Assembly: GCF_964340395.1 (NCBI RefSeq)
Contig: NC_135563.1
Span: 14,455,151-14,519,150 of the forward strand
From: Glandiceps talaboti
Lineage: Eukaryota; Hemichordata; Enteropneusta; Spengelidae
DNA length: 64,000 nt
Direction: 5' to 3'
Position 1 is the first letter of the stretch, and the number at the start of each line of letters is the position of its first letter. The notes below the pieces were generated by a model that did no database searches, was not told the DNA's origin, and saw only the letters and a program-made list of their open reading frames with translations. Shown piece by piece: positions 48,034-59,428 of this stretch. The position numbers and the translations under genes were made by a program.

Positions 48034-48309
48034 CAAGTCTTGACAAACTTCAAGGCTGGTAGATTTACAAAAAGTGATAACAATATTATACCAGCCTGCA
48101 TTACTTAAAATTTAAACAAAGTGGCCAACTTCATTGTTTTGGTGTAAAATTCAGGGTTTTGAACTGATCAAATACATTGATAAAAAGTACCCTGTAATTT
48201 GTGTCTTTTCTCTAAAGAAGTGCAATTTACACAAAAGAAAATGAAAACAGAGAGTACAACATTGTCATCATGGTGGCAAATATGAATGCAGCAGAGAAAT
48301 CTGTGCTAC

Positions 48310-48530
48310 TGCTGCTGATTGAAGGGTAAACGATGCGCGCATGTCAGTAGTAATCCATCACAAATTGACAAGCAGTTGCAATTATTTAGTTCCTTTAGAC
48401 AATTGCGCATGAGCCAAACTCCACCTCTCCAGTCTGATAATAAAATCATGTGGGGATGCGATAACGTCATCACATTTATATGAGTGCAGTAGGGGTAGCA
48501 CAGATTTCTGTGCTAGAATAACGACTTTTT
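48310..48530 (-). repeat. Dispersed repeat, copy 2
   Basis: The reverse complement matches 20840-21015 over several blocks, including the TGATGACGTTAT segment. It lies in the intergenic DNA after PGM3. Confidence 0.65.
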
Positions 48531-48589
48531 CTAAACATGAGTGGAGACGATCGTAGTAATTGTAACACGTTGTATAGGAACTAGACTAC

Positions 48590-48945
48590 CATATGGATGG
48601 TAAATAGGAATTTATTTTGAATTTTGGATTAAATAAAACAACTTTACCATGTTTTCCTACTTGAAGCAAATAAAGTGAAACATCATCTACCAAGTCTGTG
48701 TTTGCGCATCAATAAATTGCAAAAAGCTAAAAAATGACTCAAAAGGTTTGTTACTGTATATGTACAATAACAAACATTTAACATATTTTGTGATTGTTTA
48801 CAATTTATTTAGTTCTAAACAAGGACTTAGTATATGTTATTTCAGAATTGGTTTTTCAAGTTGGGAAAGATAGTACAGTTATTTTATATCAATTGCAAAC
48901 CCAAAATAAGTACCCAATTCTTATCCATCTGGCCACTTTTAAAGT
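48590..48945. mobile_element. Foldback element, second, diverged copy
   Basis: It shares CCATATGGATGG, CAATAAATTGCAAAAAG, TGTACAATAACAAAC, AACAAGGACTTAGTATATGT and CCATCTGGCCACTTTTAAAG with the palindrome at 34381-34734. The arms now pair imperfectly. Confidence 0.8.
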
Positions 48946-49288
48946 CATGGATGAAAGGAGAGATGGCCTTACAACTGAAGAGTGCTTAATTAAAGTCAAA
49001 AATGAAATTAAGTGCTAGTAATACAGTTTAGATAGTTGAAACCTAAGTTAGAGCTTGCCATCAAAAAACTATACACATATGACAAAAAAAAAGCAAAACA
49101 TGAAAAATGTTACAAATTCTATAAGCATATCAAAACATTTATTCCTTGTCATGTTGTTATAATCATATTGAGTGCCATTCTTTACTATTTCATTCTTGTT
49201 CTGTGCCAAAGTTCTGTATTTTATTATTCGTGCTCAAAGATATTGATGTTTTTGTTAGTTTGTTTTCAAGGTACATGTAGGTGTAAAG

Positions 49289-49470
49289 TTTGACCTGTGA
49301 CCTTTGTGAAAGTTTCAACTTTTGCCTACATTCCTTCACTTTTATGCGAACGATATCTAGTTCCAAGGGTTTCAATATTGACCTCTGACCTTTGTGAGTT
49401 TCAACTTTTGCCTACATTCCTTCACTTTTATGTGAACGATTTCTAATTCCAAGGGTTTCAATATTGACGC
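49289..49470 (+). repeat. Tandem repeat, about 90 bp, two copies
   Basis: Both copies carry TTTCAACTTTTGCCTACATT, CCTTCACTTTTATG and CCAAGGGTTTCAATATTGAC. A third, shortened block follows to about 49570. Confidence 0.85.
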
Positions 49471-49960
49471 ATGACCTTTAGACACCATTCTGGTTCAAAT
49501 TTAGGTGCAGCTTTGACCCATGACCTTTAGACACTAGTCTAATTGTGAAAAGTTCAAAATTTGACCCATGACCTGTACAGCGTGCAGAGTATTTATGGTG
49601 CTTACCGCTTTTAAAAAGTGATCAATTTTACTTACCAGTACGTTAATCTCTCAATTATTCACTATTATTACATTAAATTTCTATCAGTGAGAAGTCGGGG
49701 AATCAGTTTCTCGGGTCAAAGGTCATCTTGGTGCTGTAGCTTCAAACTATCATGATGTCATAAACAAAAATAAATATGCTATTTTATGAAACATTAGATA
49801 TGAAACTATCTATTTTGGATCAAAAAAGTACATTTATAAATTTAAGTCTTGTTGGAAAATATGAAAATCTTTGCAATATATTTTATGTGTCCGTATGTGA
49901 GGTATAATCTCTACAAAGTATTGAATTGCACAAAACGGATTTCAGTTATGTTGTATGTAT

Positions 49961-50415
49961 GTTCAGTGCTATGTATTATTCAACACTATTGTTTTAAAAA
50001 AAAGCTCAAATCAAATCAAGTCTTGATTTTTTGCAAGGACGGATCAAAATTAAAATATATCTCAGTTGCTGTGTTTTCATAAAATGTATTTATACAGCGA
50101 TGTATATGTCCAGGCTATTTGTTGGTTAGCTGAGAAGTGTGATTTTTTTTAGTATCCTGCCTTTTATATCCTATGATGCAAATATTTGTTCAGTGCTATG
50201 TATTATTCAACACTATTGTTTTTAAAAAAAAAAGCTCAAATCAAATCAAGTCTTGATTTTTTGCAAGGACGGATCAAAATTAAAATATATCTCAGTTGCT
50301 GTGTTTTCATAAAATGTATTTATACAGCGATGTATATGTCCAGGCTATTTGTTGGTTAGCTGAGAAGTGTGATTTTTTTAGTATCCTGCCTTTTATATCC
50401 CATGGTGCAAATATT
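49961..50415 (+). repeat. 227-bp tandem duplication
   Basis: GTTCAGTGCTATGTATTATT starts copies at 49961 and 50188. They differ by only a few bases, mostly in A and T run lengths, so the duplication is recent. Confidence 0.95.
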
Positions 50416-51217
50416 TGTTTGTAAAAGTTTTGTAACAAAAAGATGGTTTAATCATAGCAGATAAGCTCTTCACTGTATTGGAGGAAAGTTAACTGAAATG
50501 ATTTCAAGTATAGGTAAATGTAACTTTCAAACATTGTAAACAAATCCTTATTCCTCCTGTCAGCCAAACTTATCATCTACTTTTCTGTTTGTGCTTATCT
50601 TATTAGCCCTCATAGTAGAGTAGACAGTGGAGAGCATTGTTCAAATAATTGCTTAAGAAATATTTTTAAATAACAGAAGCAACTTTAGAATACTTGAAAA
50701 TATGGTTTTCAATATATTGGCCCCAAAATCACACAAATCAGATAACGCAATAGATGCAATATGAATATTTATGATATAGCAAGTCGTGGCAGCCATCTTG
50801 AAAAAATGGCCACCATCTTTGGTTTTCAAGTGTCCACTTGGATAGATATAAAGAATAATCCGTAATAGGAATATTCAGGCCAAGTTTCATGCTTGTATCG
50901 TATTTTGAAATTTCTTCTGTTATTTACTCCACTTACAATGGACAACACTTGAGAGAGGCTTCTACATTTGTTATTGTTTAGTTTTCTGTCTGTAATCGTC
51001 ACCTAGAGTCTAGAATAGTAATCACCTCATTAGCCTTCAGTGAGCAATACTTCCAAGATGTTTGTGTTTCATTTTTCAGAAGGGGGGGCTGTGTGGTAGA
51101 TGAAGACTTGTCCTTCCATAATGTTATAATGTGTAAGGTTATGTTTGTCTTGTTTCTCTTTACAACAGTCACATGATCAGATTCAACAGCAACCCGACAC
51201 AAATATACCATTGCTGT

Positions 51218-51345
51218 ATGTTTGACCTCAAATTGACACCTCAGTACACATTGACCTCAATTTGACCCCTTGGTAAATATTGACCCAGCAGTACACACTG
51301 ACCCCTGGTACACATTGACCTCAAATTGAACCCTCACAGTACACT
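51218..51345 (+). repeat. Short degenerate tandem repeat (TTGACCTCAAATTGACCCC type)
   Basis: About four units of 28-32 bp built from CAGTACACATTGACC and TCAATTTGACCCC. Confidence 0.75.
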
Positions 51346-52240
51346 TCATTGCAGTGCCTTCCATCACAATCAGTGCCATACCAAGAATAAAACATATAGT
51401 ACATAAATATAGCTTCTTGTTAAGACGTGTGGAAATGTTAAAATTTATGCTAAGTGATCTGATTCTGTACAGTTTGAAGCATTCTAAATAGGGTAGAACA
51501 GTTGTCTAAGTTTGGTAATCTTCTTTCAGTGTCTCCCAAATCCTTCATAGGTTAAATATTAATGATTCTCACTGATGTTGCACTTGGATGATCAACCCTT
51601 TTTCTTTAAAAAAAAGCAAAGAAATGAACAACACTGCTAATATTTGTGTATCTCATTACTGCCGTACAGTTGAAATAAACACTGCCCAAGAATAAATAAT
51701 CACATTTCATGTATAGTCTTGTATTGACTACATGTATCGTGTTTATAGTTTGTGTAGAGAGAGTACAGGTAGAAGTGTGAACACTCTTGTGTGAGGTTTA
51801 CACCAAAGCCAAAGAAAAAACTGGTAGACGGCCTAGGATCGGACAGGGGTATTACCTTTAAATTTGTCCTGATTAATTCTATGGTGTAAAATTTGTGTTT
51901 TGATTTTCACTATGATATTAAATGTAAACAACAGACAGGTGCAACACTTGAAGACAACATGGAGAAGGACATGGTAGATAGCTGTAAAGAGAGCTATCAT
52001 TCGTATACCTCAGATTCATTTGTGCTGATATAGATTGTTATTTGTCAGTTCTGCTAGTTTTATTGTGGTGCTGTACATGTGTATTAAAAAGAAGGAATTA
52101 TACATGTTAAATACAAACAATATTATACCTCTCACGTCAGGATAACTTTTCTGGTTGCCAACAACTTGAAATGTTTCAGGAACCAAACAAGTACAAAATA
52201 TTCATTGTGATATTTATTTTGATTTGAATCACCAAACATT

Positions 52241-52489
52241 CTACTTCCAATGTATTGGACCAATTGTCATATTAAATGATTCGTCAACACAAGACAATTT
52301 TGGTAACTGTTCGCTTGCTGATGTAATACAATTAAGCGTTTTAATTAAGTGCGCCATCATTGTTTGATTCAATAATTCTTTTGTTTTTACAAGTCTTTTA
52401 ACCAACGATGAATTATCGTTACTATCGTTAAAAAAAAAATATTTTGCACATATGTTCTCTCTTTCCACAGTTCTGTTCCTGTGCATCAC
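52241..52489 (-). other. Unassigned coding-like frame with downstream AATAAA
   Basis: The frame ...NDSNDNSSLVKRLVKTKELL, NQTMMAHLIKTLNCITS, ASEQLPKLSCVDESFNMTIG, PIHWK ends with a stop at 52241, and AATAAA lies about 30 bp beyond on the minus strand. A CAG acceptor lies at GATGCACAG. No family is recognised. It may be a terminal exon of a small minus-strand gene, or chance. Confidence 0.25.
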
Positions 52490-52637
52490 ATTTTTAATAT
52501 ATTATATGATATACTGTATTTAAATGTGGTTTTGTGATGATTTTTATTTTTTGTCAATGTAAACTTGGACAAGATATTTGAGCTCAACCAAACAAACTTA
52601 AATAGCAATACTAAGATATCGACTGTACCTTCCATGT

Positions 52638-52787
52638 CATGTACTATGTGTTATACATTTTATGTTCAATAAAAAGCGTTGTAACACGAACTAAACAATT
52701 CTCCTGTGTGTTCATGTACTGTGTGTTATACATTTTATGTTCAATAAAAAGCGTTGTAACACGAACTAAACAATTGTCATGTGTGTT
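52638..52787 (+). repeat. 75-bp tandem duplication carrying AATAAA
   Basis: Two copies (52638-52712, 52713-52787) are nearly identical and each has TATGTTCAATAAAAAGCGTT. They could be duplicated polyadenylation signals for a plus-strand transcript. Confidence 0.9.
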
Positions 52788-53093
52788 CATAGGGTAAGAA
52801 TCAGATTCATATTGCACTCCATGTACTAGTATTACTTTCTGAAAACCGTACTTTTTAGCTTTATCTATATATTTTAAGAATTCGAGCCGAAAACCAGTTG
52901 ATTCATACTTCGTTTAATATTAATAACGTGTAGTCCAATCGTTCATGCAGCAGATACGTCAAAAACACAATGTAAGCCATCTTCTACTGCGTTTATACAT
53001 AAAGAAATCTAACACCGAAAGATCTTGACCATGCCCCAAATCCCATGGCAATCTAGAAACACTGGGGAACCCAGCATCGAGTTCTTTACTTAC

Positions 53094-53160
53094 CAGATTT
53101 TTCAAATACTAAGCACTGCTTCTTCTTTTTTAGAGTTCTAGCTATGCAATACTGTTCCAT
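53094..53160 (-). other. Possible first coding exon (MEQYCIARTLKKKKQ...)
   Basis: ATG with A at -3 and G at +4 starts 22 codons (MEQYCIARTLKKKKQCLVFE, KS) ending in a consensus donor CTG/GTAAGT. Its phase does not join directly to the frame at 52241-52489, so any link needs another exon. Confidence 0.2.
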
Positions 53161-53267
53161 CTTATATATATCGCTGAGAACATCATATGCAGTGTCTGGT
53201 TGTGTGTATATTTAAATCGCTAAAGCATGTAGACGCCATGTTTTCTGTTGACGTACAATAGTTTCAC

Positions 53268-53653
53268 TTATATCAAAATGCTATCATTTGTAAAAAATAT
53301 AAAAAAATTTAAATTGTTGGGGAAATAATCGAGACAAGGAAATTTGTCTGTGCTCCACAGAATAGCCTCAAGGAACTTTCCATTGAAAACCAAACTTGAT
53401 GGGATAGAATTGTCATGGTTTGGCCAAGTGACTTTCACTGAATACGTGTAAATTAGATTGCTATAATCATTGCCATTGAAAGCGAACCACACTGACTTCC
53501 GACATGTCAGTAACACACACTTATTATTCCTAAATGTTTCGTTGCACCAAAGTAATATCACTCTGCTGTGTTTTTTATCAGAAGTCACTTCGCCGTTGGG
53601 AAGGTAATATTGACGAGAAGAGATGGCGATATCACATGCTGTTGCTTAGTAAC
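53268..53653 (-). other. Unassigned coding-like frame (ATACDIAISSRQYY... to ...CLDYFPNNLN)
   Basis: About 127 codons are open on the minus strand without a convincing ATG. The composition looks like an extracellular or lumenal protein: cysteines in LLWCNETFRNNKCVLLTCRK, sequons, and WFAFNGNDYSNLIYTYSV. A polypyrimidine tract and CAG lie at its upstream side (about 53640-53670). The last residues (FFIFFTND) are low complexity. No family recognised. Confidence 0.25.
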
Positions 53654-53870
53654 AAGAGGTGGTGAAGAAAAACTCAATCGAGCTAATAGCAGTATTGTAT
53701 ACAAAGAAAGGTCCGTTGAATTTCCGTCGATGTATATCATGCATAACACCGGACTTGTTGTGTCTTATTTTTACACAGTGCTGGTTGCTATTGACGAGCC
53801 AGATTCACTTTGATATCAGACCACCTTTGATTCAACTGTGTAGTACTTCATTAGGCCGAAAACATACAAG

Positions 53871-53898
53871 CACAGACAAGAATATATTCTTGTCTGTG
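53871..53898. repeat. Perfect 28-bp palindrome
   Basis: CACAGACAAGAATA followed at once by its exact reverse complement, no spacer. Confidence 0.97.
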
Positions 53899-54945
53899 AT
53901 ACAAGTTATTACCTTCGCTGTGCCGGCCATGCATACAATACTGTTAAATCAACATTATATAAGACATATAAATTAATATTCAATATCAACAGTAAAGGAA
54001 ATAAAAATGACAATATAACTGAGAAGAGAAAGAGTGTCAGAATCACATTCAATTAATCACACTCTGCATGACAACTTGCACGGAACTCGTCTGGCTGATT
54101 TGGCATCCTTAATTCACAAATTTCACCCTATTAAAATTTTAACGATACATAAATGATGTCATCATATTCCAATTGGAGTGTATGATTGCCCACCATACGG
54201 CATCAAAGTACTGTCAATCAACATATTATAAAATAAATATGTTTGTCTAGCTAGTTCGCGTAATAAGGTAGCTTTCGTGCCTGGTTCAAATGTGGAGGCA
54301 GCCCAGAGACTACGTTATCTAGCTTAGAAATTTTAAATGTCGTAGTATTTCAAGTCAGATAGCTAATAAGTCTCTTGACTAACGAAGTCTGTGATGTGAG
54401 CATGTGACGACAACATACTTTTTTCCCGGTATGTAGAGTAACTCATGAACCTTTGCGGTAGCCAAGATATAGCCAAAATTTACATTATCTTTGAACATCG
54501 TGAGATCCAGACTATGTTAGTGTGTATTTAAAACTAGTAAGCTTTAACATTAAAATAGTATGCAATTATTTTTTAATGTACTTTATGGAAAATTGTCTCA
54601 TCCATATGATAGAGAACTATAGAATTTACACAGACAAATACCAATTACTAGTCGATGCAACTGAGCTACACTGAGACTTGTACATATATGGCTTCCAATT
54701 CACCCACGCAAGGGTAGTTCCTCTGTTTAATACTTTCATTGTGCCAAGTCACGAATAAGATGTTCTTTATATTGTCATTCAATACTAAAGGGTCAGAGTT
54801 GATGACGCAGTCGTACATTTACAAATCTACGCTTCTGCTAGTTGTTGAGAATAATAGTAAACTTAATATCATTGTCTCATCGATATACGGTTTCAGGGTA
54901 TACACAAGTCATATCAATTAACGCGTGCTCAGAGTAGACTAGCCT

Positions 54946-55120
54946 GTGCAAACATTGACTATACTGCTTTGCAGAAATGAGCCGACTATTGTAGACAGGG
55001 CAACACTTGCAGTTTGCAGGCTTGGTTTCGTTTATCATGTATGCAGGTTTCGTTATGTTATGTTAGCTTATCGAGACTTTAATTCGACAGCCAAGACGTG
55101 CGCCTTGCTCAACTGTACAG
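54946..55120 (+). other. Possible noncoding first exon of gene 3
   Basis: A CpG-bearing stretch ends in TGTACAG/GTAAGTCAC, a perfect donor, at 55120. Exon 59248 starts with a strong acceptor before the ATG, so at least one 5' exon must exist upstream, and this is the best candidate seen. The 5' boundary is arbitrary. Confidence 0.3.
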
Positions 55121-56182
55121 GTAAGTCACTTTCACCGTGTTTGTACAACGTTGACAACCATTGTGTATAAATTATTAACTAAGTTCACGTCTTTCTAGGA
55201 ATGTTTAGGAGTATATTTTACACTCTCGTTACTGTGTGAATGTGCCAAGAAAGTCCGTAGTGTGGTGGTGGTAGTACAACTGGGCCGGGGTTGACATCGA
55301 TCTGTGAGACTCGCACAATAGCGACGGAACAATACAGTAGCGGCCGATGCAATGTTTTGAGCTGTATGTACGTAACGGGATCACATAACATTTCACGTAC
55401 ATTACTGGTTTTAGATTTAATATAGTGTGATGTCACATCGGTTTTGGAAAAATAACATTAAGGTGTATCTGCTAAGCCTGTGATATATTGTAAGAGGTAG
55501 CTTTCAGTTTTATTATTCAGCATTGAACTCAATTGAAAGCAATGTCACTTCTTGATGTCTGACACGCACGGGTCATGATTTCGTGATCTTGTGTGTCCAT
55601 GGCACATTCTGAACATGATATTGTGGGGGAAATACTGGCGATGTGCGGTTATCACATAGACATCAGTATTGGAAATTCACACTGCTAGCGCAGACTGGGA
55701 GTCATCCCATGATCACGACATCAATGGCATGCCAGTTTGACGTCGCTGTTTATACGGGTTGCCATAGCGTGCCGATTGTGAACAGAGCTTGTGTGTGTCG
55801 TTTCATTGATTTACGCTAATGTATTTGCCGTATTGAATCGCGTCTCGTAAAACACAATTAACCCTATTCCGCAATACAAAGGTATGCGACGCAATGTACA
55901 GGTAGAAATCTGACCCACGTTACAGCCATAACTTGATATGTATCCCGTGTATACACATGTAGTACACCGTGATATAAATTCAATGTACTGTATCATTATT
56001 GTTACTAATTCCTGGTGCCATGACATTGAGTGCTTGCAACAAACATGATTTCCGGGGCTTAGATTGTACTGTTGTTTAGCAACTTAAAACTTTCAGCTTT
56101 TATATACAAAATAATTCATATACATTGTACTCTGTTGACATTTTTGTCATTTTAAACGAGAGTGACAACCCCGGGATTGTTG

Positions 56183-56252
56183 ATGGAAACCAACGATGTG
56201 GTGGCAGCGACAAAATCAGATAGCCTGGCGAATATTATTAAAACAAAACAAG
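56183..56252 (+). other. Possible alternative first coding exon of gene 3
   Basis: ATG starts METNDVVAATKSDSLANIIK, TKQ and ends in phase 1 at AAG/GTGAAC. Joined to 59863 it would stay in frame and give an N-terminus without the myristoylation site. It has a less AT-rich composition than its surroundings. Speculative. Confidence 0.2.
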
Positions 56253-56904
56253 GTGAACAGCCTGGGACGAATTTAACCCGAATCAAATTGTATATCAATT
56301 TGAAAATTTACGTTTTTATGGGATCAAATATTTGTTTTTTTTTACAATACAGTATTTCTTTCACTGTAGGGTAGTGTTATGACTCTAGAAATTGGATGTT
56401 AAATGGATCAATTGATTCATTAGTATTAAGTGCAGGTATTGTCTGCAGACTAGACGGTTTCAGTTTTATATGTAAACACACAATGCATATTTTGAAAATC
56501 AACATTGTGCTCGCTTGGATAGGCATGTAGTCGGAAATGGGTAGAAACCTACTTTATTTTGTTCAAACACAAACTTGAAAATTGTTACCTGAAATTTTCG
56601 ACTTCATCAAAGTTTCCAATACAGTAATTGATGTGTATGTTGTCGATCAAGAGAGCTCGTTAGTAAAATTAAACTGCAAATATATTGTATAATATATCAT
56701 ATGTTATATAACAGTTGAACTAATGCGAGGCATTTCCTCCTTGTGTCCTGTTTTTGTTATATCTGCTTTGTACGCGCACGCCATGTGTATAGGTATAAGT
56801 AGATATGTGTTTGTTTGATTCTTTTCATTTGAGAGTGGTATGTGTTCTATAGCTTGTTTGACATCACGATGACGTCACAAGACTTGTATATTTGATAGAT
56901 TAAG

Positions 56905-57275
56905 GATATAACAATGAAATCACGTAACAATACAATAAATACGTCATATACATTGTTATCACATGTATTATCACATGACAAAATATACCGTCCTCTATAC
57001 GTCAAAGAGATCAATTAACGTCACATGAAAATCACGTGACAATACAAAATAATACGTCATATACATGGATACCATATGTATTATCATATGACACTGCAAT
57101 ATATCACCCTCTCTACGTCACGGACATTGATATCAAGTGGAAACATAGTGACAATATAATTACTGTTATAAATACATCATACACATTGATATCACATGTA
57201 TTATCGTGATATAATGACACTGCAATATATCACCCTCTCTACGTCACGGACATTAATATCGAATAGAAATCACAT
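56905..57275 (+). repeat. 113-120 bp tandem repeat with CRE- and E-box-like motifs
   Basis: About three units sharing ATACGTCATATACATTG, ATGTATTATCACATGACA and CCTCTCTACGTCACGGACAT. They carry TACGTCA/TGACGTA half-sites and ATCACGTGAC (E-box CACGTG). A full TGACGTCA lies just upstream near 56869. Confidence 0.75.
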
Positions 57276-57872
57276 GCGGATATATGCTGTCATAAATTTC
57301 GAAGACATTGAAGCGTGTGTCATTGTTACTTGCCAGTATTCAATATTGATGTAGGGACTATCGATAGATTGGTATTCTACTGCAATTTGGACTATCACTG
57401 GTGTTACGATTTATTGAGATTTAATGAGAAAGAATAATGCTATTGTCACCACAGTGTCCATAAATCAAAAATGAATACAAGCTGTGTGAATCATTAGGAG
57501 CGAATTCATTGTTATACGGGTCATTAGACAAGTAATGATTTGTGGTTGGTATCGTTACCAAGATGCTACCATGTCTTGCATTGTAGCATATTACTATAGT
57601 GTACAGACACCGTTACCTTGACAAAACGGTGGTTGTGATTACAACTAAGGCAAAATTGGGTGTCACTTGTTGTTAGCCATTTCTACAACATATTATTGAA
57701 AACTAGCACATTATGTTTCATAAAAAACAAATATGGTTTGTAAACAGAATTATTTATATAATCTTATTTTTGTTTAATTATTTGTTTTCTTTACTTTTTG
57801 TTTGACCAAGTTGAAGCGTTGCTAACAAAAACCCATGTATATGTGGTTGAATTGATATGTAGATTGAACCAA

Positions 57873-58149
57873 ACAGACACATCGTGATCAAGAAATTGCT
57901 GAATGTTTAGCTTTCTTGCCAGCTCTTGTAAATGCCACGGAAAGACCCGAAATTTTTGACATGGAATATGACCAACCGCTTTATGAATATCCAAACAAAT
58001 TGATACAGTGGAAATTTAATACTAGCAATCTTATAGTAGACCAGAAAATAATGACGATTACACGCAATGACGTGGTCATTTGTTTCTCTCTAGTATCGCT
58101 GTCATGGAGACCTGATATTTGGTACATATTTAGGTTCAGTTTCGACTGA
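57873..58149 (+). other. Unassigned coding-like frame
   Basis: THRDQEIAECLAFLPALVNA, TERPEIFDMEYDQPLYEYPN and KLIQWKFN...RFSFD, stop. It opens after an in-frame TGA, near a CAG acceptor. No family recognised; it may be chance. Confidence 0.2.
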
Positions 58150-59247
58150 AATCGATGGAAAATTGCCTGGGGACTAATTTTGACATTATGCAAACAATTG
58201 ATCACGTGATGTATTCGCCCTGGAGGACTACTTTCTATTATGACGTCATACTAGTGGTCGGTTCTATAAAGTAATAGCTGTATACTGTCAGAGATTTGTA
58301 GAGACCTGATTGTAAAATGTATTTACACATGTAATACCCAGATTATACAGATAGTGTCATGAAGTCATCAAAGACCTGGTCATTGATATAGTAGATACGA
58401 CAAATTTCCAATTACACTTACTTCGTATTTGTAATTAATTAATATTCAATTTAGTAATTTTATAATAAATGTATTACATAACCGTACAGTTCAATGATAA
58501 AGTCTAGGGAATCATGGTATCACTTTCCAAATATAACGGATGAATATACTACATTTAATTATTTAACAAAAAAAAGATAAACCATGAACAATGATAAGAG
58601 ACTTTTCTGTCGTCATTACGTATGCTGTAGGGGAACGACCACTCTACTACACACCTTGGTTAAAAGAATGTGTTCAAACATCTCTCACCGTTTAATCTGT
58701 ATTCTGTTTGTATTAGAAACACAGTCGAAAATGGAATGATGTTTTATGTGACGTACAGGGTTTCTTTGATGAAATAATCACGTGGTAAAGCGTAGACTCT
58801 CGGTATGTAGTTGGTTTGAGCTTACCCTTTTACTCACAACTCTCGCCTAGAATAATGTCAAAGTTATGGGTAACAGCCCAAAGCAACTACAAGCGTAGAG
58901 TTTAGGCTACATACGACCAAACACAGACGACTATTTTTGATCAAGGTTACCTCTGTCACTTCTGTATTTCAGTAGGATGCGCAAATGAGGAAAATGACAA
59001 TCCACAAAGCGAAAATAGAACATCACATTTTCTTGGCTCGCTTGTGTATGTATCATAATACTGTATTCTGTTATCGAATATCACATTCATGTTTCATAAC
59101 ACCACTCAAGTGAATATTGTATTTTAAGGCTCTTATCACCAGGAAGCAACGGTGGTGAATTTTATCAAAATAGATTTCAATAGAAATATATATAAAAGAA
59201 ATACTGTAACAATAAAAAAAAATCAATGTTTGAATTTTTTCCTACAG

Positions 59248-59277
59248 ATTTGAAAGTGTAGACTTTGATTTAACATC
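59248..59277 (+). other. 5' UTR part of gene 3 coding exon 1
   Basis: A strong acceptor TTTTTTCCTACAG ends at 59247. The 30 bp to the ATG include an in-frame stop (TAG), so translation starts at MGCGGSK. Confidence 0.7.
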
Positions 59278-59428
59278 ATGGGTTGTGGAGGATCAAAACA
59301 AGATGTTAACACCAGGGCTTCAACGCCACAAGTTGTACAGTCAAGGTCAAGACCACCGTCTGCCAGAAGTACACGTTCGAACAAATCAGTTAAATCAATT
59401 AAATCCGCAACGCCATCTAGAAAGTCAG
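59278..59428 (+). CDS. Gene 3 coding exon 1 (MGCGGSK, basic patch)
   Basis: 50 codons plus one base: MGCGGSKQDVNTRASTPQVV then QSRSRPPSARSTRSNKSVKS and IKSATPSRKS. Donor CAG/GTAATG. Read-through into the TATG microsatellite is intronic. Confidence 0.85.

Larger units (their letters stand above)
47937..59247 (+). other. Interval between PGM3 and gene 3: repeats, possible 5' exons, unassigned frames
   Basis: It holds a foldback copy, tandem duplications at 49289-49470, 49961-50415, 51218-51345 and 52638-52787, a CRE/E-box-bearing tandem repeat at 56905-57275, and coding-like minus-strand frames at 52241-53653. From about 54.4 to 56.3 kb the sequence is richer in CpG than its surroundings, as expected near the promoter of gene 3. 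No gene can be named. Confidence 0.6.
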
